Part shown: positions 53,801 to 64,000 of the stretch, piece by piece | Layout: each line of letters starts with the position of its first letter | Position numbering within the stretch: the stretch's first letter is position 1 | DNA from: Intoshia linei | Taxonomy: Eukaryota; Orthonectida; Rhopaluridae | Direction: 5' to 3' | Assembly (NCBI GenBank): GCA_001642005.1 | Contig: LWCA01000030.1 | Location: forward strand, 1-64,000 | DNA length: 64,000 nt | Notes under the pieces: model-generated | Seen by the model: only the letters and a program-made list of their open reading frames with translations | Told to the model about the DNA's origin: nothing | Databases searched by the model: none | Position numbers and translations under genes: made by a program

Positions 53801-55465
53801 ATAAATACAAAATTTCAACCCCAGAAATCTACGCATTCCCGGTGAAAAATAATTTTTAATATATTATTAACCAATATTTTTCAAATATTTCGATTAAAAT
53901 CAAAAATGTAAATATTAATCCTACAATTTCAAAAAAAATGTGCATTGTACGTCTACACATTTTCAATAAAGACATATGGGTGAAAATCTATATAATTCAT
54001 TCATTCGGAATTTTGTTCATTGCTACGCAATTTTTAAATTTTAAATTTTAATTTTCAAAACATTTTTATTAAAACATTCAAATTTGAATAAAAAACTAAA
54101 CAACGAAACTAAAAAAACTTTGTTAATATCATTTTTATATTACAATCCTTTGCAATAATGGTAAAATTCGACTGAAATGTTCATAAAGTAAAGAGTCAGT
54201 TAATTATTGATACACAATTGGTATTTTTAAGTATTTATTAAATTGGTACTGAATATATATCATCAAATTGAAAATGACAAAATAGGTTTTTATAATTTTA
54301 TTATTTCTGGAATACATATTTTCTATGATATTTATGAAAATTTTTAGGATTGGACTGTTTTTATTTTTATTATTATACACACATTCTGTCTAATAAATTA
54401 AAAAAATGGGATAACAATTAACATTAAAATTCTTTACGCAAATGTTAACAAAAAATTAAGATGGAATAATTCACTTTAAAGTAAAAAGTAATGTGATATC
54501 TGAGAATCTTAATTTCAAATTCAGCAGATTATAGATACATTAAAATTGCGTGACATTAATCTGATAGTCATGATAAAATAAAAGATATTGCTGTACGTTG
54601 AAGACTGAATCAAATTCAAAGTTATTTGATATATTTATAGATATTCAACTATTTAATTGAGAGCAAAGTGTAGATAAACTATCAAATCCACAAATTTAAC
54701 ATTAAATACTAAAAAATCTATTTTATAATATTTGCTAATCAAAAGGGTCATGCCACGTCATTTACAAAAGTAGATTATTCGATAAAATCTAATTACGTGG
54801 TATTTTAGACAATTAAATCAATAATCAATAGAGTGGATATCAAAATGATAATTAATTTTTTATTATCTAAAATGTAATAAAATTTTATACATTTTAAACT
54901 AATTTTTAATTTTAATATAGGTTATTAATTATTATTACCAGTGAAACTTCTTCGCTTTGTGTAATGAAATGTACAAAATAACGAGTGACAAAATCTTGAC
55001 CGTGACAGACACAAAATGATCTACGATTACTGGCATATATGCCATTATTGACCATTTCGCTTTGAAGTTGTTTATCCTAATTTTAAATTTTGATCAGTAA
55101 TGAATATATTGAAAAAATGATACAATTGAAATTTTTTAATTACCTTTGGATAAGTTTTAAATCTCACATCGCTAGTTAACGCCAAGTCAATTACTTGAGT
55201 CATCTAATTAATTTATATGATTAATAATATTCACGCAAATGAATAATTCAAAAATAAAAACCTTGTCGTCAGATTTGTAGTATAGAAAAAAACCCCATTG
55301 ATCAACTTGAACAAAACAACGATTGATGGTAAGAGATTCCTTCAATTGAATTAAATTTAATTGAAATATGATTGAACTCACTTCATCAAATACGTCGAAT
55401 AAGTCTCCTTCCAATAAATTATCCGGAATCTTCTTTTGCCAATTAAGTTTGTTGTTTTTAGACAT
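38828..55465 (-). CDS. PLCB4: Phospholipase C-beta, PLCB4/norpA type
   Basis: Role: Gq-activated hydrolysis of PIP2 to IP3 and diacylglycerol at the plasma membrane. Exons: 55465-55382, 55339-55262, 55203-55144, 55076-54939, 52874-52795, 52758-52705, 52403-52322, 52244-52144, 51194-51140, 50094-49986, 49948-49738, 49307-49140, 49095-49011, 48947-48857, 48291-48190, 48151-48033, 47716-47584, 44794-44753, 44519-44477, 43704-43632, 43130-43027, 42899-42797, 41653-41489, 41293-41194, 40271-40216, 40029-39981, 39941-39597, 39532-39498, 39460-39297, 39259-39158, 39113-38969, 38899-38828; phases close to 1,115 codons plus stop. Domains: PH about 1-150; EF hands 150-285; X 290-435 with both catalytic His ([18 protein letters not shown]); acidic linker 440-555; Y 555-690 ([14 protein letters not shown]); C2 695-830 ([12 protein letters not shown]); C-terminal coiled coil 880-1115, a little shorter than in human PLCB4 (1,175 aa). 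The small exon 39532-39498 is the least certain. Confidence 0.93.
42010..42790 (+). repeat. Dispersed repeat, long copy
   Basis: About 780 bp in a PLC-beta intron. Shares long stretches with 53,245-54,175 (inverted) and 56,670-57,475, for example TTTTCACCCATAT-TTCATTGGAAATGTG, AATGCGTAGATTTCT, CTAGGGCTGTTT and a CACACACACAAACAAA tail. Confidence 0.7.
43736..44181. mobile_element. hAT-type MITE with perfect 8-bp target duplication
   Basis: Exact CATTAGGG at 43,728-43,735 and 44,182-44,189. Ends TAGTGTTTCCCAACCTTTTT and GCCCACGGTTTGAAAACCCTG. It sits only 24 bp upstream (in gene orientation) of the PLC-beta exon 43704-43632, close to its splice acceptor. Confidence 0.8.
44990..45300 (+). repeat. 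Dispersed repeat with CA-rich tail
   Basis: Copy in a PLC-beta intron: TTTTGACCCTGAAAAACTTC, CGTAAAACTGTATTAGAAATTG, then ACACGGTAACACATACACGG and an AATTTTATATAATAAA end. Confidence 0.6.
45480..45970 (+). pseudogene. Decayed LTR-retrotransposon integrase end (Ty3/gypsy-like)
   Basis: Frame-broken remnant of the integrase C-terminal region: an [12 protein letters not shown] motif, then in another frame [20 protein letters not shown] and LVFG, later [11 protein letters not shown]. Several stops and frame changes. Lies on the strand opposite to PLC-beta, in the intron between exons 47716-47584 and 44794-44753, just 5' of the LTR at 46,205. Confidence 0.7.
46205..46655 (+). repeat. Probable 3' LTR
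   Basis: A purine-rich tract (ACGGGGAAGG) directly precedes TGTAGTATCCTAACG. The 451-bp segment ends GTACTACA, so it carries the short inverted ends TGTAGTA/TACTACA typical of LTRs. A 5' LTR is not visible. Confidence 0.65.
50376..50545. mobile_element. Foldback MITE, pogo/Tigger-like ends
   Basis: Nearly perfect palindrome: GTGATACCTCGATATAGTCA on the left and TGACTATATCGAGATATCACTG on the right, TA on both sides. The core (TTTTAAGCCAAAATTAGTTTTT ... GATATGTAATTTTGAG) resembles that of the AGTGGCC family. Confidence 0.8.
53245..54175 (-). repeat. Dispersed repeat, longest copy
   Basis: About 930 bp, reverse orientation relative to 42,010-42,790 and 56,670-57,475. Starts (as read on +) with GCGATTTTTGTTTGTGTGTG TGTTACGC, the complement of the CA-rich tail. 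Lies in a PLC-beta intron. Confidence 0.75.
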
Positions 55466-56495
55466 GATGAAATTCTAAACTTGTGTTTACAATTAATAAA
55501 AGTTATTATTACGTATAATGTTCTATTTATTTTTCTTGGTTAATAAATTTTAAGTTGTAAATTAAAAAAAATATTCTTCGTTTTATAGTATAACTTTATA
55601 TATTTACTTATTGAATTTATCTTTGTTTATTTAGTTTTTCATAATTTAAGAAAATACACGTAAATGTGATGATATCGTTCAACTTAATGCACATAAATAT
55701 TAGAAATGATTAATATTTTGCATGTTTCAATACATTGTACTCGAATAAATAAATTGGGTCATGTTGCAATTGCATTTAATTGTTTTCGGTTGGGAGTTGC
55801 ATCGTATTCCATAATCTTGTTTGACATTGTTTAAAGAAACAGTGTTGCATTTACGTAAATTACTTTATATTCGGATAAAATTCCATACACACAGAGATTA
55901 TTGCTTAGGATAAATATTTTAATCAATTATTCTGCAAATACTTTGTTACTCTAATCTTGAAATATTTTATTAGTGTCACGATTACCTATAGGTTCCATAA
56001 TTATATTATAATGTATCAATGCATATTATATACAATATTTGATTAAATCAATATTATTCAATTAATTTATAAATGTCAATAAATGTTAGGAAATATAAGA
56101 CGTAATAATGATACTTGACTTTCATCATGATTAGTTTAAAATTTGAAGGTATACTTTCTAGTCACTAATAGCTTTAAAGTATATTTAAAAGTAGACATAC
56201 ATCTACTATACAAAATATATCCATTCATGTGCGACATTTTTCGGTACATAAAAGTTCGGACTCTTATGTAGACTATAATATAGAAATTCTCAAACTATAA
56301 CTCCAGCGATTCTCAGAGGGGGTGATTTTTAAATTTGATGAAAAGAAAATAAAATTGTTTATTTTTATGTACAACGTACAAACAGCACATAGATTTGCCG
56401 AGGGTAGCACTTTAAAAACTTTGTGTGAATTTTACCAGCATTGTAATAAATTTATTTATATAAAAATGATAATAACAATATTGTTATTTGTATTA

Positions 56496-56658
56496 CAATA
56501 TCTCGATATATTCACGTTCGATTACTTCAATTTTAGTTTATTTGAGCTAAATGTAAAGCCAAAATTACATACTATGTATCTATGATTGCAAAAAATATTT
56601 TTGGCTTAAATTTTAAGTTAAAATTGTTTCTATCATATTCTTTGATATCATATCACTG
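56496..56658. mobile_element. Foldback MITE, diverged copy of 50,376-50,545
   Basis: CAATATCTCGATATATTCAC at the left and ATATCATATCACTG at the right, TA-flanked. The interior shares TTCGATTACTTCAATTTTAG with the other copy. Confidence 0.7.
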
Positions 56659-56669
56659 TACTTCGTTGT

Positions 56670-57790
56670 TGTAGTTTTAATACAAAGTTATTTTAAACTT
56701 TTTGAAAATTAAAAATTGCGAAGGACTAAATTATATAAATTTTCACCCATATGTCTTTATTGGAAATGTGTAATGTTTTTTGAAATTGTAGGATCTATAT
56801 TTACATTTTCAATTTTTATTTTAATCGAAATATTTGAAAAATATTGGTTGATAATATATTAAAAATTACTTTTCACTGGGAATGCGTAGATTTCTGGAGT
56901 TGAAATTTTGTATTTATATCAACTGGAATAAGGTCTATATAAATAATATTTTTTTTTAATTTTCGAACCGTTAATTATTTCACATTTTTTGTTTTAATAA
57001 AATATTTCGGAAAAAAAATTTATGAATACTAAAATGCTTTTTTGATCGTGAATTCGTCGCTTATTCGGATTGAAATTTTTTTATGTGTGTTAACAGGATA
57101 CAACTGTACCACCTGTAAATTTTTTGATTTTCTAGGGCTGTTTAAAAAAAAGGAAGGGGAATTTGTGGTTTTGACTTTGAAGATATAATTTTTTTTAATT
57201 TAAATTTATGATAATGTGTATGATTTTAAAATCCGCATCAGCGTATATATTTTTTTAAATTCTCCAACTTGTTTGATTTTCAAAAAGAGGGACAACTGGG
57301 GTTTTTGACCCCCATAAGATACGAAATTAGGAGGTTGAAATTTATCTTACTATACGTCCCAGAAAAAACTGTAATTGAAATGTGGTTTTCAAAAAATTCT
57401 AAGGCGGGTAGTTATTTAAATAAAGCGTAACACACACACAAACAAAAATCGCGTAGCATATTATATAAGTTAGGATAAGTGAAATAAGCTGTATCAGAAT
57501 AATTTTTTTTTTAATTGTAGAACCGTTATTTATTTCAAATTTTTAATTTAAAAGTTTCATAGTAAAAAAAATCAATACTAAAGTGCTTTTTGACCGTGAA
57601 GGTGACATTTTGTCACATTGAAAATTTTTGTGTGTTAACCGGATATAACTATCATATGTAATTTTTTTTAAATTCTAGGGCTGTTTAAAAAAAAGGAAGG
57701 GGAATTTGTGGTTTTGACTTTGAAGATATAATTTTTTTTAATTTAAATTGATGATAATGCTTATGACTTTAAAAACTATCCTTAAATTTA
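56670..57790 (+). repeat. Dispersed repeat, two adjacent copies
   Basis: A long copy (56,670-57,475) ends in AAAGCGTAACACACACACAA and GCGTAGCATATTATATAAGT, and is followed at once by a partial copy (57,476-57,790). The two share GGGCTGTTTAAAAAAAAGGA and the following 60 bp almost exactly, at about 57,136 and 57,680. Confidence 0.7.
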
Positions 57791-58013
57791 TGTTTTATCA
57801 AATTCAATTTGTACTAAAAATAATTAATATCAATAAAAACATTAGCTTATTATCCGATTCATTATCAAAAAATGAAAATTATGGCGACCTTTCAAAATGA
57901 CATGGATACTTCAAAAACATTAAAAATATTGTCATAGCACAACTTATCATTATTTAAGCAATATCGACCTATTTAATTTGAAAGACAATTTTAATATTAG
58001 ACAATTAGTGAAA

Positions 58014-59334
58014 ATGTCCGAATTCAAGGTATTTTTGAATTGTACCGTAAACAAATACAGTTTAAAATTTAGACACAAAATTTGGAACAATTGCAAAAAC
58101 TTTTTGTTCATTCATTTTCTGCTGAAACTACAGAGGACGAATTAAAGCAATTCTTTAGTACATATGGTGAAGTGGAAGAATTCATTATAATTCGGGATAA
58201 AGTAACAAAAAAGTAAGATTGTAATATTTTATACTCATGAGTAAGCAATAATTATTGCAATTACTGACCATGAGGTTTTAACTTAAGTTAAGATTATTTA
58301 TAGATCAAAAAGATTTGGTTTTTGTAAGTTTGCAACCATTGAGGGTATCGATAATGTACAATCGCAGAGACCTATCAAATTTCAGGATATTATACTTGAC
58401 ACAAGAAGAGCTGCTCCAAAAGGGGTATTAAGATTTCTCCTAACCGTGAATTAACATTAGAGTCTTGACGAAAGATCTTGAGACTTGGCTCAGGTTTACT
58501 AGTATACTAGTAAGTAGTTAATGGTAGTTTACTAGTAGTAGTCATGTATACGTACTTTATTAACAAATTATTTCAGATGGAGCATGATCCAATGACTAAA
58601 CAAAAAATTAACAGATTGTATGTGAGTGGTATAAGAGAGGAAATAGAATCTGAAGATTTAAAGGGCTATTTTTCTAAACACGGGACAATTGTTAGAGTTG
58701 ACATTATGGTTTCGCAAGACACTGGTAAAAAACGAGGTTTCGCTTTTATTGAATTTGAGGATTTTGATACTGTCGATAAAATGTGCCGTATTATAATTGT
58801 GTTTCATTTCTTTACAATTTTTAGTTATGAAAAGTCATATGATTAAAAATTATCGATGTGATGTCAAAAAGGCTATTCCTAAAGAAAGTATGATCAATCC
58901 TAGTACTCCAAGGAATGATTATGGAAATCGATCATATAATAACCATAATACTTCTCGCGACAGAAGTTTCAATAATAGTACTAGTTATGGAAATAGAGAA
59001 CAATATCCACCTCGTCATCCTTACGGTTACAATCACACTAGAACGGAATATGGTTAGCGTTTTTCATTGGTTTAATAATTTATTTTGATTTTAGCTGCTG
59101 CACCCTACGAGCAAACATATGCACCTGATGCTTATAGTAACAGGTATCAACCTCGGGGATATCCGCAATATGATGGTTCCATTTTTTTAACATTGTTTCA
59201 TATTTTTTTAGCTGATCCTAATGCTGGTTATGAACAATATCCTCCACCTGGAAATGGTAATTTTTTTAATTAATTTTATATCATTACATTATTTAGCCCA
59301 AAATTACAGACATAATCCATATAAAAGATATTGA
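58014..59334 (+). CDS. hnRNP A/B-type protein with two RRMs
   Basis: Role (family): nuclear RNA-binding protein in splicing and mRNA packaging. Exons 58014-58028, 58073-58212, 58304-58424, 58577-58787, 58825-59052, 59095-59175, 59212-59256, 59297-59334; all phases agree, giving 292 codons plus stop. Seen: RRM1 about residues 12-90 (RNP2 KLFVHSFSAETT, RNP1 KRFGFCKFAT), linker with RRAAPKG, RRM2 about 104-185 (RNP2 RLYVSGI, RNP1 KKRGFAFIEF, then CDVKKAIPK), and an Asn/Arg/Tyr/Pro-rich low-complexity tail instead of the usual Gly-rich one. The order and the inter-RRM spacing match hnRNP A1/A2B1; RRM1 is diverged (VHSF for IGGL). The first exon codes only five residues. Introns are tiny (36-44 nt for most). 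Confidence 0.85.
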
Positions 59335-59667
59335 TTTTTGTACCATGTATTTAGATAATTATTTATTAAATAAGTAATTTAAAATTTATTTGTTTACTCC
59401 GTGTTTTTCATTTTTTGTCTAATTTGAAAGGTCTTGTCAATGTGTGTCACTAAATTATTTTTATAATTGGTAAACGCATAAACCTTTTATCTTTGAACCA
59501 AATCTAACATTTAATTTCTAAATTTTATTATATTTTTTAAATGTTATTTACGTTGGTCCTATCTTCTAATTTATCGCCTATCCATGTCTTTTCCTTCTAT
59601 AATGAATATATAACCAGTTAACATTAAACAAATCACAAATTTTCCTGGAAATTCTTATATACCAAGT

Positions 59668-60242
59668 AGTGATTGTCCGAAAAAAATTGAGACATACCTG
59701 TATTTGATTTATGTTTGTTATTAAAATGGAAATATTTAAAATTTACCATTTCAAAAATCCCACCACTAATAAATTTAATCAAAAATAACATTTCACATCC
59801 TCATCCTCATGGAAAAATTGTCTTACACCGATATTCTTTTCAAAAATCTTATTTTCCAGCCCTTAATGGAAAAATATCCTTTTTCCAATACTTTTTTTAA
59901 AAACCTCTTATTCCAACCACAAATTACTAACGCTTAAGGTAATTATCCTCTTTTTCCAATATTATTTTGAAAAATATTATGAATTGTTACGAACTGGAGC
60001 CCTATCATCAAGATTGTTAAAATTAAAGGAAGCCCTTATGACCCTTCAACCTACGTCAACACAAAATGAAAGAAATTTTTCTACTGCTTCTAATTTCGTT
60101 ACAAAACGTAGAACGCATTTAGAAGACGAATCTATCAATATTATGTGTGTTTTGAAAAAATTTTTCAACAATCTAAAATAAATAAATTTTTTTCTAATTA
60201 AATTTGTAAATTTCAATTTAGATTCGTGTTATTTCATTAATT
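59668..60242 (+). mobile_element. hAT remnant with transposase C-terminal ORF
   Basis: Homologous to the element at 7,420-8,185 (shared AAATTGAGACATA, CACAAATTACTAACGCTTAAGG, TATCATCAAGATTGTTA). The 59,984-60,181 ORF keeps the hAT dimerisation signature PTSTQNERNFSTASNFVTKR and ends in a stop. The right terminus is missing. Confidence 0.7.
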
Positions 60243-61705
60243 AAGATAAATGATCCACAACTGGCCCAGCTTCGCCACCCAATTTATCAAAATAAATAGC
60301 TGTAAAAGTAAACTAAAATTAAAATTAATTTCATTATACTGATTGTACTGACAAACAGCATCAAAAATGTGAAATTTGTTGAAGTAAAATAGATAAAATA
60401 TAATATACATTATAGCAGTGGTACTAAAATCAACAAAATTTCAACCCCATTACAAAAAAAGTATCGCTTAATCATTTAGTTTTAACGTAATCAATTTTAA
60501 AAGTGTAACCAACTTTTATATTTCTTTTAAATCTGTTATTTTATCACTTCTCTAACAATATTTATTTTTTTAGTGTTCAGTGCAGTGATTCTTAACCGGT
60601 GCGCCATGAGTAAATTCTTTAATATTCTTTGATTCATTATGTAGAATTAAAAAAACAACATATTTTAAATATAAATAGCAATTTCTATTATGATTTCAAA
60701 TCATGATCTATTATTTAAATTTTATGATCTACACATTAAAAGAAATTAAAATTACCAATTTCATTTTGTTCCCATTACTTTTTATTTTAGCATTTCTCAA
60801 AATTTCAGTGTCAAACTAAATGTAATTTGTAAATAAAACGTTGTTTTACATTTTTAGGAACTTTAACCAAAATTTTCATTATATTGTTTTAGGATAGAAT
60901 AAGAATATTTTTTTGTCCATTGAGCGATAAATAATTATATTAATTGACAGGTTATATGTAATTCTATAAAAAAATGTGTCTGTATCAGATTATTTGATGA
61001 AAATATTTATTTTTCAAAACTAACCACTCTGATGAGTAAAAATTTATGCATAAACAATGTTCGAGTTCACATATTTCAATGTTCATAGCGTGTCATTAAC
61101 AACTAATCTAATTCGATACGAATAAAAAAAAACTGATCTAATTTCACCAGATTTTCAATTAACCAGAGTTCAAAAGTAAATTTATCATAGCTGTTACGGC
61201 TATCAATTATTTCAGTTATTATTATCAATATTATTTCAGCTAAGCTGTAAATAAAATAGTGACATTCAAACCTAAATTAAATTTTGCTAACGAATATCAT
61301 CACAAAATTAAAATTAAAATTTAAACCTTAACAAAACTATCAATAAATAAACACTGTACAATAAGCATGAATATTCTCGATACTTCTCTAACAAGAAAGA
61401 ACATTCGCGACAATTCTTTTTTATCGCAACGGTTGTTAAATAACAAAAAGTTCTAAAGTTTTTAATGAATTACTCATTAAATTCAAAATATATTAAAAAA
61501 ATTAAATGACCAAAACGCTTTTATTACCATTGTGAACATTGTGCCAGAGTCACGTCAGAAAAAATTTAATAATAAAGACGTTGGTGTGTTAATTATTTAT
61601 ACAAATAAAATTCAAGCAAACTAAACTTCAATTAAATTTCAATCACATTTGCATTATCGTTATACTTTTTGCGTGTTTTCAAATATAAAATTGTAATACA
61701 TTAAA
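60243..61705. other. Intergenic region containing the Hsp90 promoter
   Basis: The left part holds a hAT-like end (GCAGTGATTCTTAACCGGTGC near 60,583). The right part holds the heat-shock-element array. No gene recognised. Confidence 0.5.
61369..61418. promoter_or_regulatory. Heat-shock-element array upstream of Hsp90
   Basis: HSF-type pentamers in strict 5-bp register: GAA 61,369, TTC 61,374, GAt 61,379, TTC 61,384, GAA 61,399, TTC 61,404, GAc 61,409, TTC 61,414. This is the nGAAnnTTCn pattern bound by HSF1 trimers, about 290-335 bp upstream of the Hsp90 ATG. Confidence 0.75.
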
Positions 61706-63993
61706 ATGGTTGAATCTAAAGACACTAATGTGGAAACTTTTGCTTTCCAAGCAGAAATTGCCCAATTAATGACTTTAATCATTAATACGTTCTACTCAAA
61801 CAAGGAAATTTTTCTTAGAGAATTGATTTCAAATTGCTCCGATGCATTGGATAAGATTCGATTTGAAAGTTTAACTGATCAGTCAAAATTGGATTCTGAA
61901 TCAAATCTTAAAATCAATATTTCAGCTGACAAGGCTAACAATACAATCACCATTAGTGATACTGGAATCGGTATGACCAAAAATGAACTCATTCAGAACT
62001 TGGGAACTATTGCTAAGTCTGGTACGAAAGGTTTTATGGAAGCCATCCAAGTAATTTTTATTCTTAAATATTTTATTAATTTATTTATTATAGTTTTATC
62101 ACATAATTTATATTAATTTATTTTTTAGGCTGGTGCCGACATCAGTATGATTGGTCAATTCGGTGTTGGATTCTATTCTGGTTATTTGGTTGCCGATAAA
62201 ATTGTTGTTAACAGTAAACACAATGATGATGAACAACATGTTTGGGAATCTTCCGCTGGTGGTTCTTTCACAGTTCGAAAAGCCGATGAAACTGATATCA
62301 AATTGACTAGAGGAACCCACATTTGTTTGTATATGAAAGAAGATCAAACCGAGTATTTGGAAGAAAAAAGAATCAAGGAAGTTGTTTCTAAGCACTCTTC
62401 TTTTATTCAATATCCCATTATTATGCCAGTGGAAAAAGAAAAAGAAGAAGAAGTTTCTGATGATGAAGAAGAAAAGCCTGATGAGGATAAACCAAAGATT
62501 GAAGAATTGGATGAAAATGAAGAAAAAGGTGAAGATAGCAAACCTGAAAATGAAACCGCTGAAAAGAAAAAGAAGAAAATTAAAGTAAAATATACTGAAG
62601 ATGAAGAATTGAATAAGAGCAAACCTTTATGGACTAGAAATTCCGATGACATCTCCCAAGAAGAATATGGAAATTTTTACAAATCTTTGACAAATGACTG
62701 GGAAACTCACTTGGCTGTTAAACACGCTAGTGTTGAGGGACAATTAGAATTTAGAACATTGTTGTATATACCAAAACGTGCTCCATTCGATCTGTTTGAA
62801 AATAAAAAAAAGAGAAATAACATAAAATTGTATGTACGTCGAGTTTTCGTCATGGACAATTGCGAAGATTTAATTCCTGAATATTTAGGATTTATTAAAG
62901 GAGTAGTTGATTCAGAAGATTTACCTTTGAACATATCAAGAGAAACTTTACAGCAAAATAAGATTTTGAAAGTTATTCGTAAAACAATTGTCCGTAAATG
63001 TATTGAATTATTCACTGAATTGAGTGAAGACAAAGAGAGTTACAAAAAATTCTATGAACAATTTGGTAAAAATATGAAACTTGGAATTCACGAAGATTCT
63101 ACTAACCGAGAAAAATTGGCTGGATTTTTGAGATATAAAACTTCTTTTGCTAAAGATGAAATGTCATCTCTTGAAGAATACATTGAGAGAATGAAGCCTA
63201 ACCAGCAAGATATTTTGTACATTACTGCTGCAAACATGGAAGAAATTGAATCATCTGCTCTTGTCAATGGTATTGTGTCTAAAGGATATGAAGTTATATA
63301 TATGGTTGATCCAATTGACGAATATGCAACTCAACAATTAAGACAATTCAAAGGAAAAAATCTTGTATCGATTACCAAGGAAGGATTGAAATTACCTGAA
63401 GATGAAGAAGAGACTAAAAAACAAGAAGAATTGAAAGCTCAATTTGAACCATTGTGCAAAAGATTGAAAGAGGTACTTGATAGTCGTGTTGAAAAGGTTG
63501 AATTAACTCATGTTTTGCATAAAAGTCAATCTTGTACAATTATTACCAGTCAATATGGTTGGACTGCAAATATGGAAAGAATCATGAAAGCTCAAGCTTT
63601 GAGAGATACTAGTACCATGGGGTACATGTCAGCTAAAAAGATTTTCCAAATCAACCCTGAAAACAAAATTATTATGAAATTGAAAGACATGACTAGTGAT
63701 GATGACGGTTTGTTTAACAACATTGTTATGATTATTTTTGACATCACCCTGTTAAATTCTGGATTTTCGCTTGAAAATCCAAAGAAACACAGTGACAGAA
63801 TCTTTAAAATGATTAAACTAGGCATTGGTAATATTAAATTTTAATTATTTACTTGATAAATTGCGTACATTTTAACTTAATTATTTTAGATGTTGATATT
63901 GATGAAGAAGAGGAAGAATTAACAAATGGAAAAGTTGCACCACCGCTTGAAGAGCTCAAAGAAGACATCTCTAAAATGGAAGAAGTCGATTAA
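61706..63993 (+). CDS. HSP90AB1: Cytosolic Hsp90
   Basis: Role: ATP-dependent chaperone for kinases, receptors and other clients. Exons 61706-62050, 62129-63827, 63890-63993; phases close to 715 codons plus stop (human beta form 724). Seen: N-terminal GHKL ATPase with [18 protein letters not shown] (catalytic Glu, Mg-binding Asn), [14 protein letters not shown] and GQFGVGFYS; charged Glu/Lys linker about residues 220-275; middle domain with [14 protein letters not shown] (catalytic-loop Arg); C-terminal dimerisation region with [18 protein letters not shown]; final MEEVD for TPR co-chaperones, which marks the cytosolic form. No signal peptide or KDEL. The segment just before [11 protein letters not shown] ([11 protein letters not shown]) is diverged from the usual sequence. 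An HSE array lies upstream, so heat induction is expected. Confidence 0.97.
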
Positions 63994-64000
63994 ATTTAGT

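Larger units (their letters stand above)
55466..58013. other. Intergenic region, mostly repeats
   Basis: Divergent promoters of PLC-beta (-) and the hnRNP gene (+). Holds the MITE at 56,496-56,658 and a tandemly duplicated dispersed repeat at 56,670-57,790. 55,466-56,490 shows nothing I can name. Confidence 0.5.

Noticed and set aside
56322-56585. 87-codon + strand ORF
   Set aside because: Overlaps the foldback MITE at 56,496 and has no coding signature.
62108-62652. Ser/Phe-rich minus-strand ORFs of 81-100 codons
   Set aside because: Antisense of the Hsp90 charged linker and ATPase domain; low-complexity artefact.
1-64000. CRISPR arrays, bacterial operons, riboswitches, tRNA or rRNA genes
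   Set aside because: The gene structure is eukaryotic throughout and I saw no regularly spaced repeats or conserved RNA blocks; tRNAs would need a covariance-model scan.

Overview
The window is nuclear DNA of a very AT-rich (roughly three-quarters A+T) multicellular animal. Every gene is split by GT-AG introns, and the set includes animal and ciliary proteins: a norpA/PLCB4-type phospholipase C-beta, a nicotinic acetylcholine receptor relic, a ciliary transition-zone protein (CC2D2A) and a dynein-2 intermediate chain. The mix of 36-44 nt minimal introns with kilobase introns full of DNA-transposon remnants, and the fast-evolving proteins, suggests a derived invertebrate. I cannot name the lineage from sequence alone.

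Layout. 1-278 (-): 5' end of a secreted protein with a 24-residue tandem repeat, running off the left edge. 2,292-16,403 (+): CC2D2A, 22 exons in consistent phase. 16.4-21.4 kb: gene-free transposon graveyard, including a nested insertion and hAT-type elements with intact 8-bp target duplications. 21,372-22,802 (-): WDR34/DYNC2I2. 23,268-24,118 (-): small cystine-rich protein resembling the neurotrophin/Spaetzle cystine knot. 25,546-27,992 (-): nicotinic receptor subunit broken by two nonsense codons and a missing C-loop. 30,689-33,674 (+): nine-exon gene of unknown function. 33,957-37,704 (-): malate-dehydrogenase-fold enzyme carrying the lactate-dehydrogenase specificity residue. 38,828-55,465 (-): phospholipase C-beta, 32 exons, 1,115 codons before the stop, all phases closing. 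55.5-58.0 kb: repeats. 58,014-59,334 (+): hnRNP A/B-type RNA-binding protein. 59.7-61.7 kb: hAT remnant and the Hsp90 promoter with a heat-shock-element array. 61,706-63,993 (+): complete cytosolic Hsp90.

The genes do not form one pathway. CC2D2A and DYNC2I2 are neighbouring, convergent ciliary genes. PLC-beta, the receptor relic and the cystine-knot candidate are signalling genes. MDH, hnRNP and Hsp90 are housekeeping. I reconstructed exons by joining GT-AG boundaries, checking reading phase at every junction and comparing with remembered family motifs. No search or transcript data were available.
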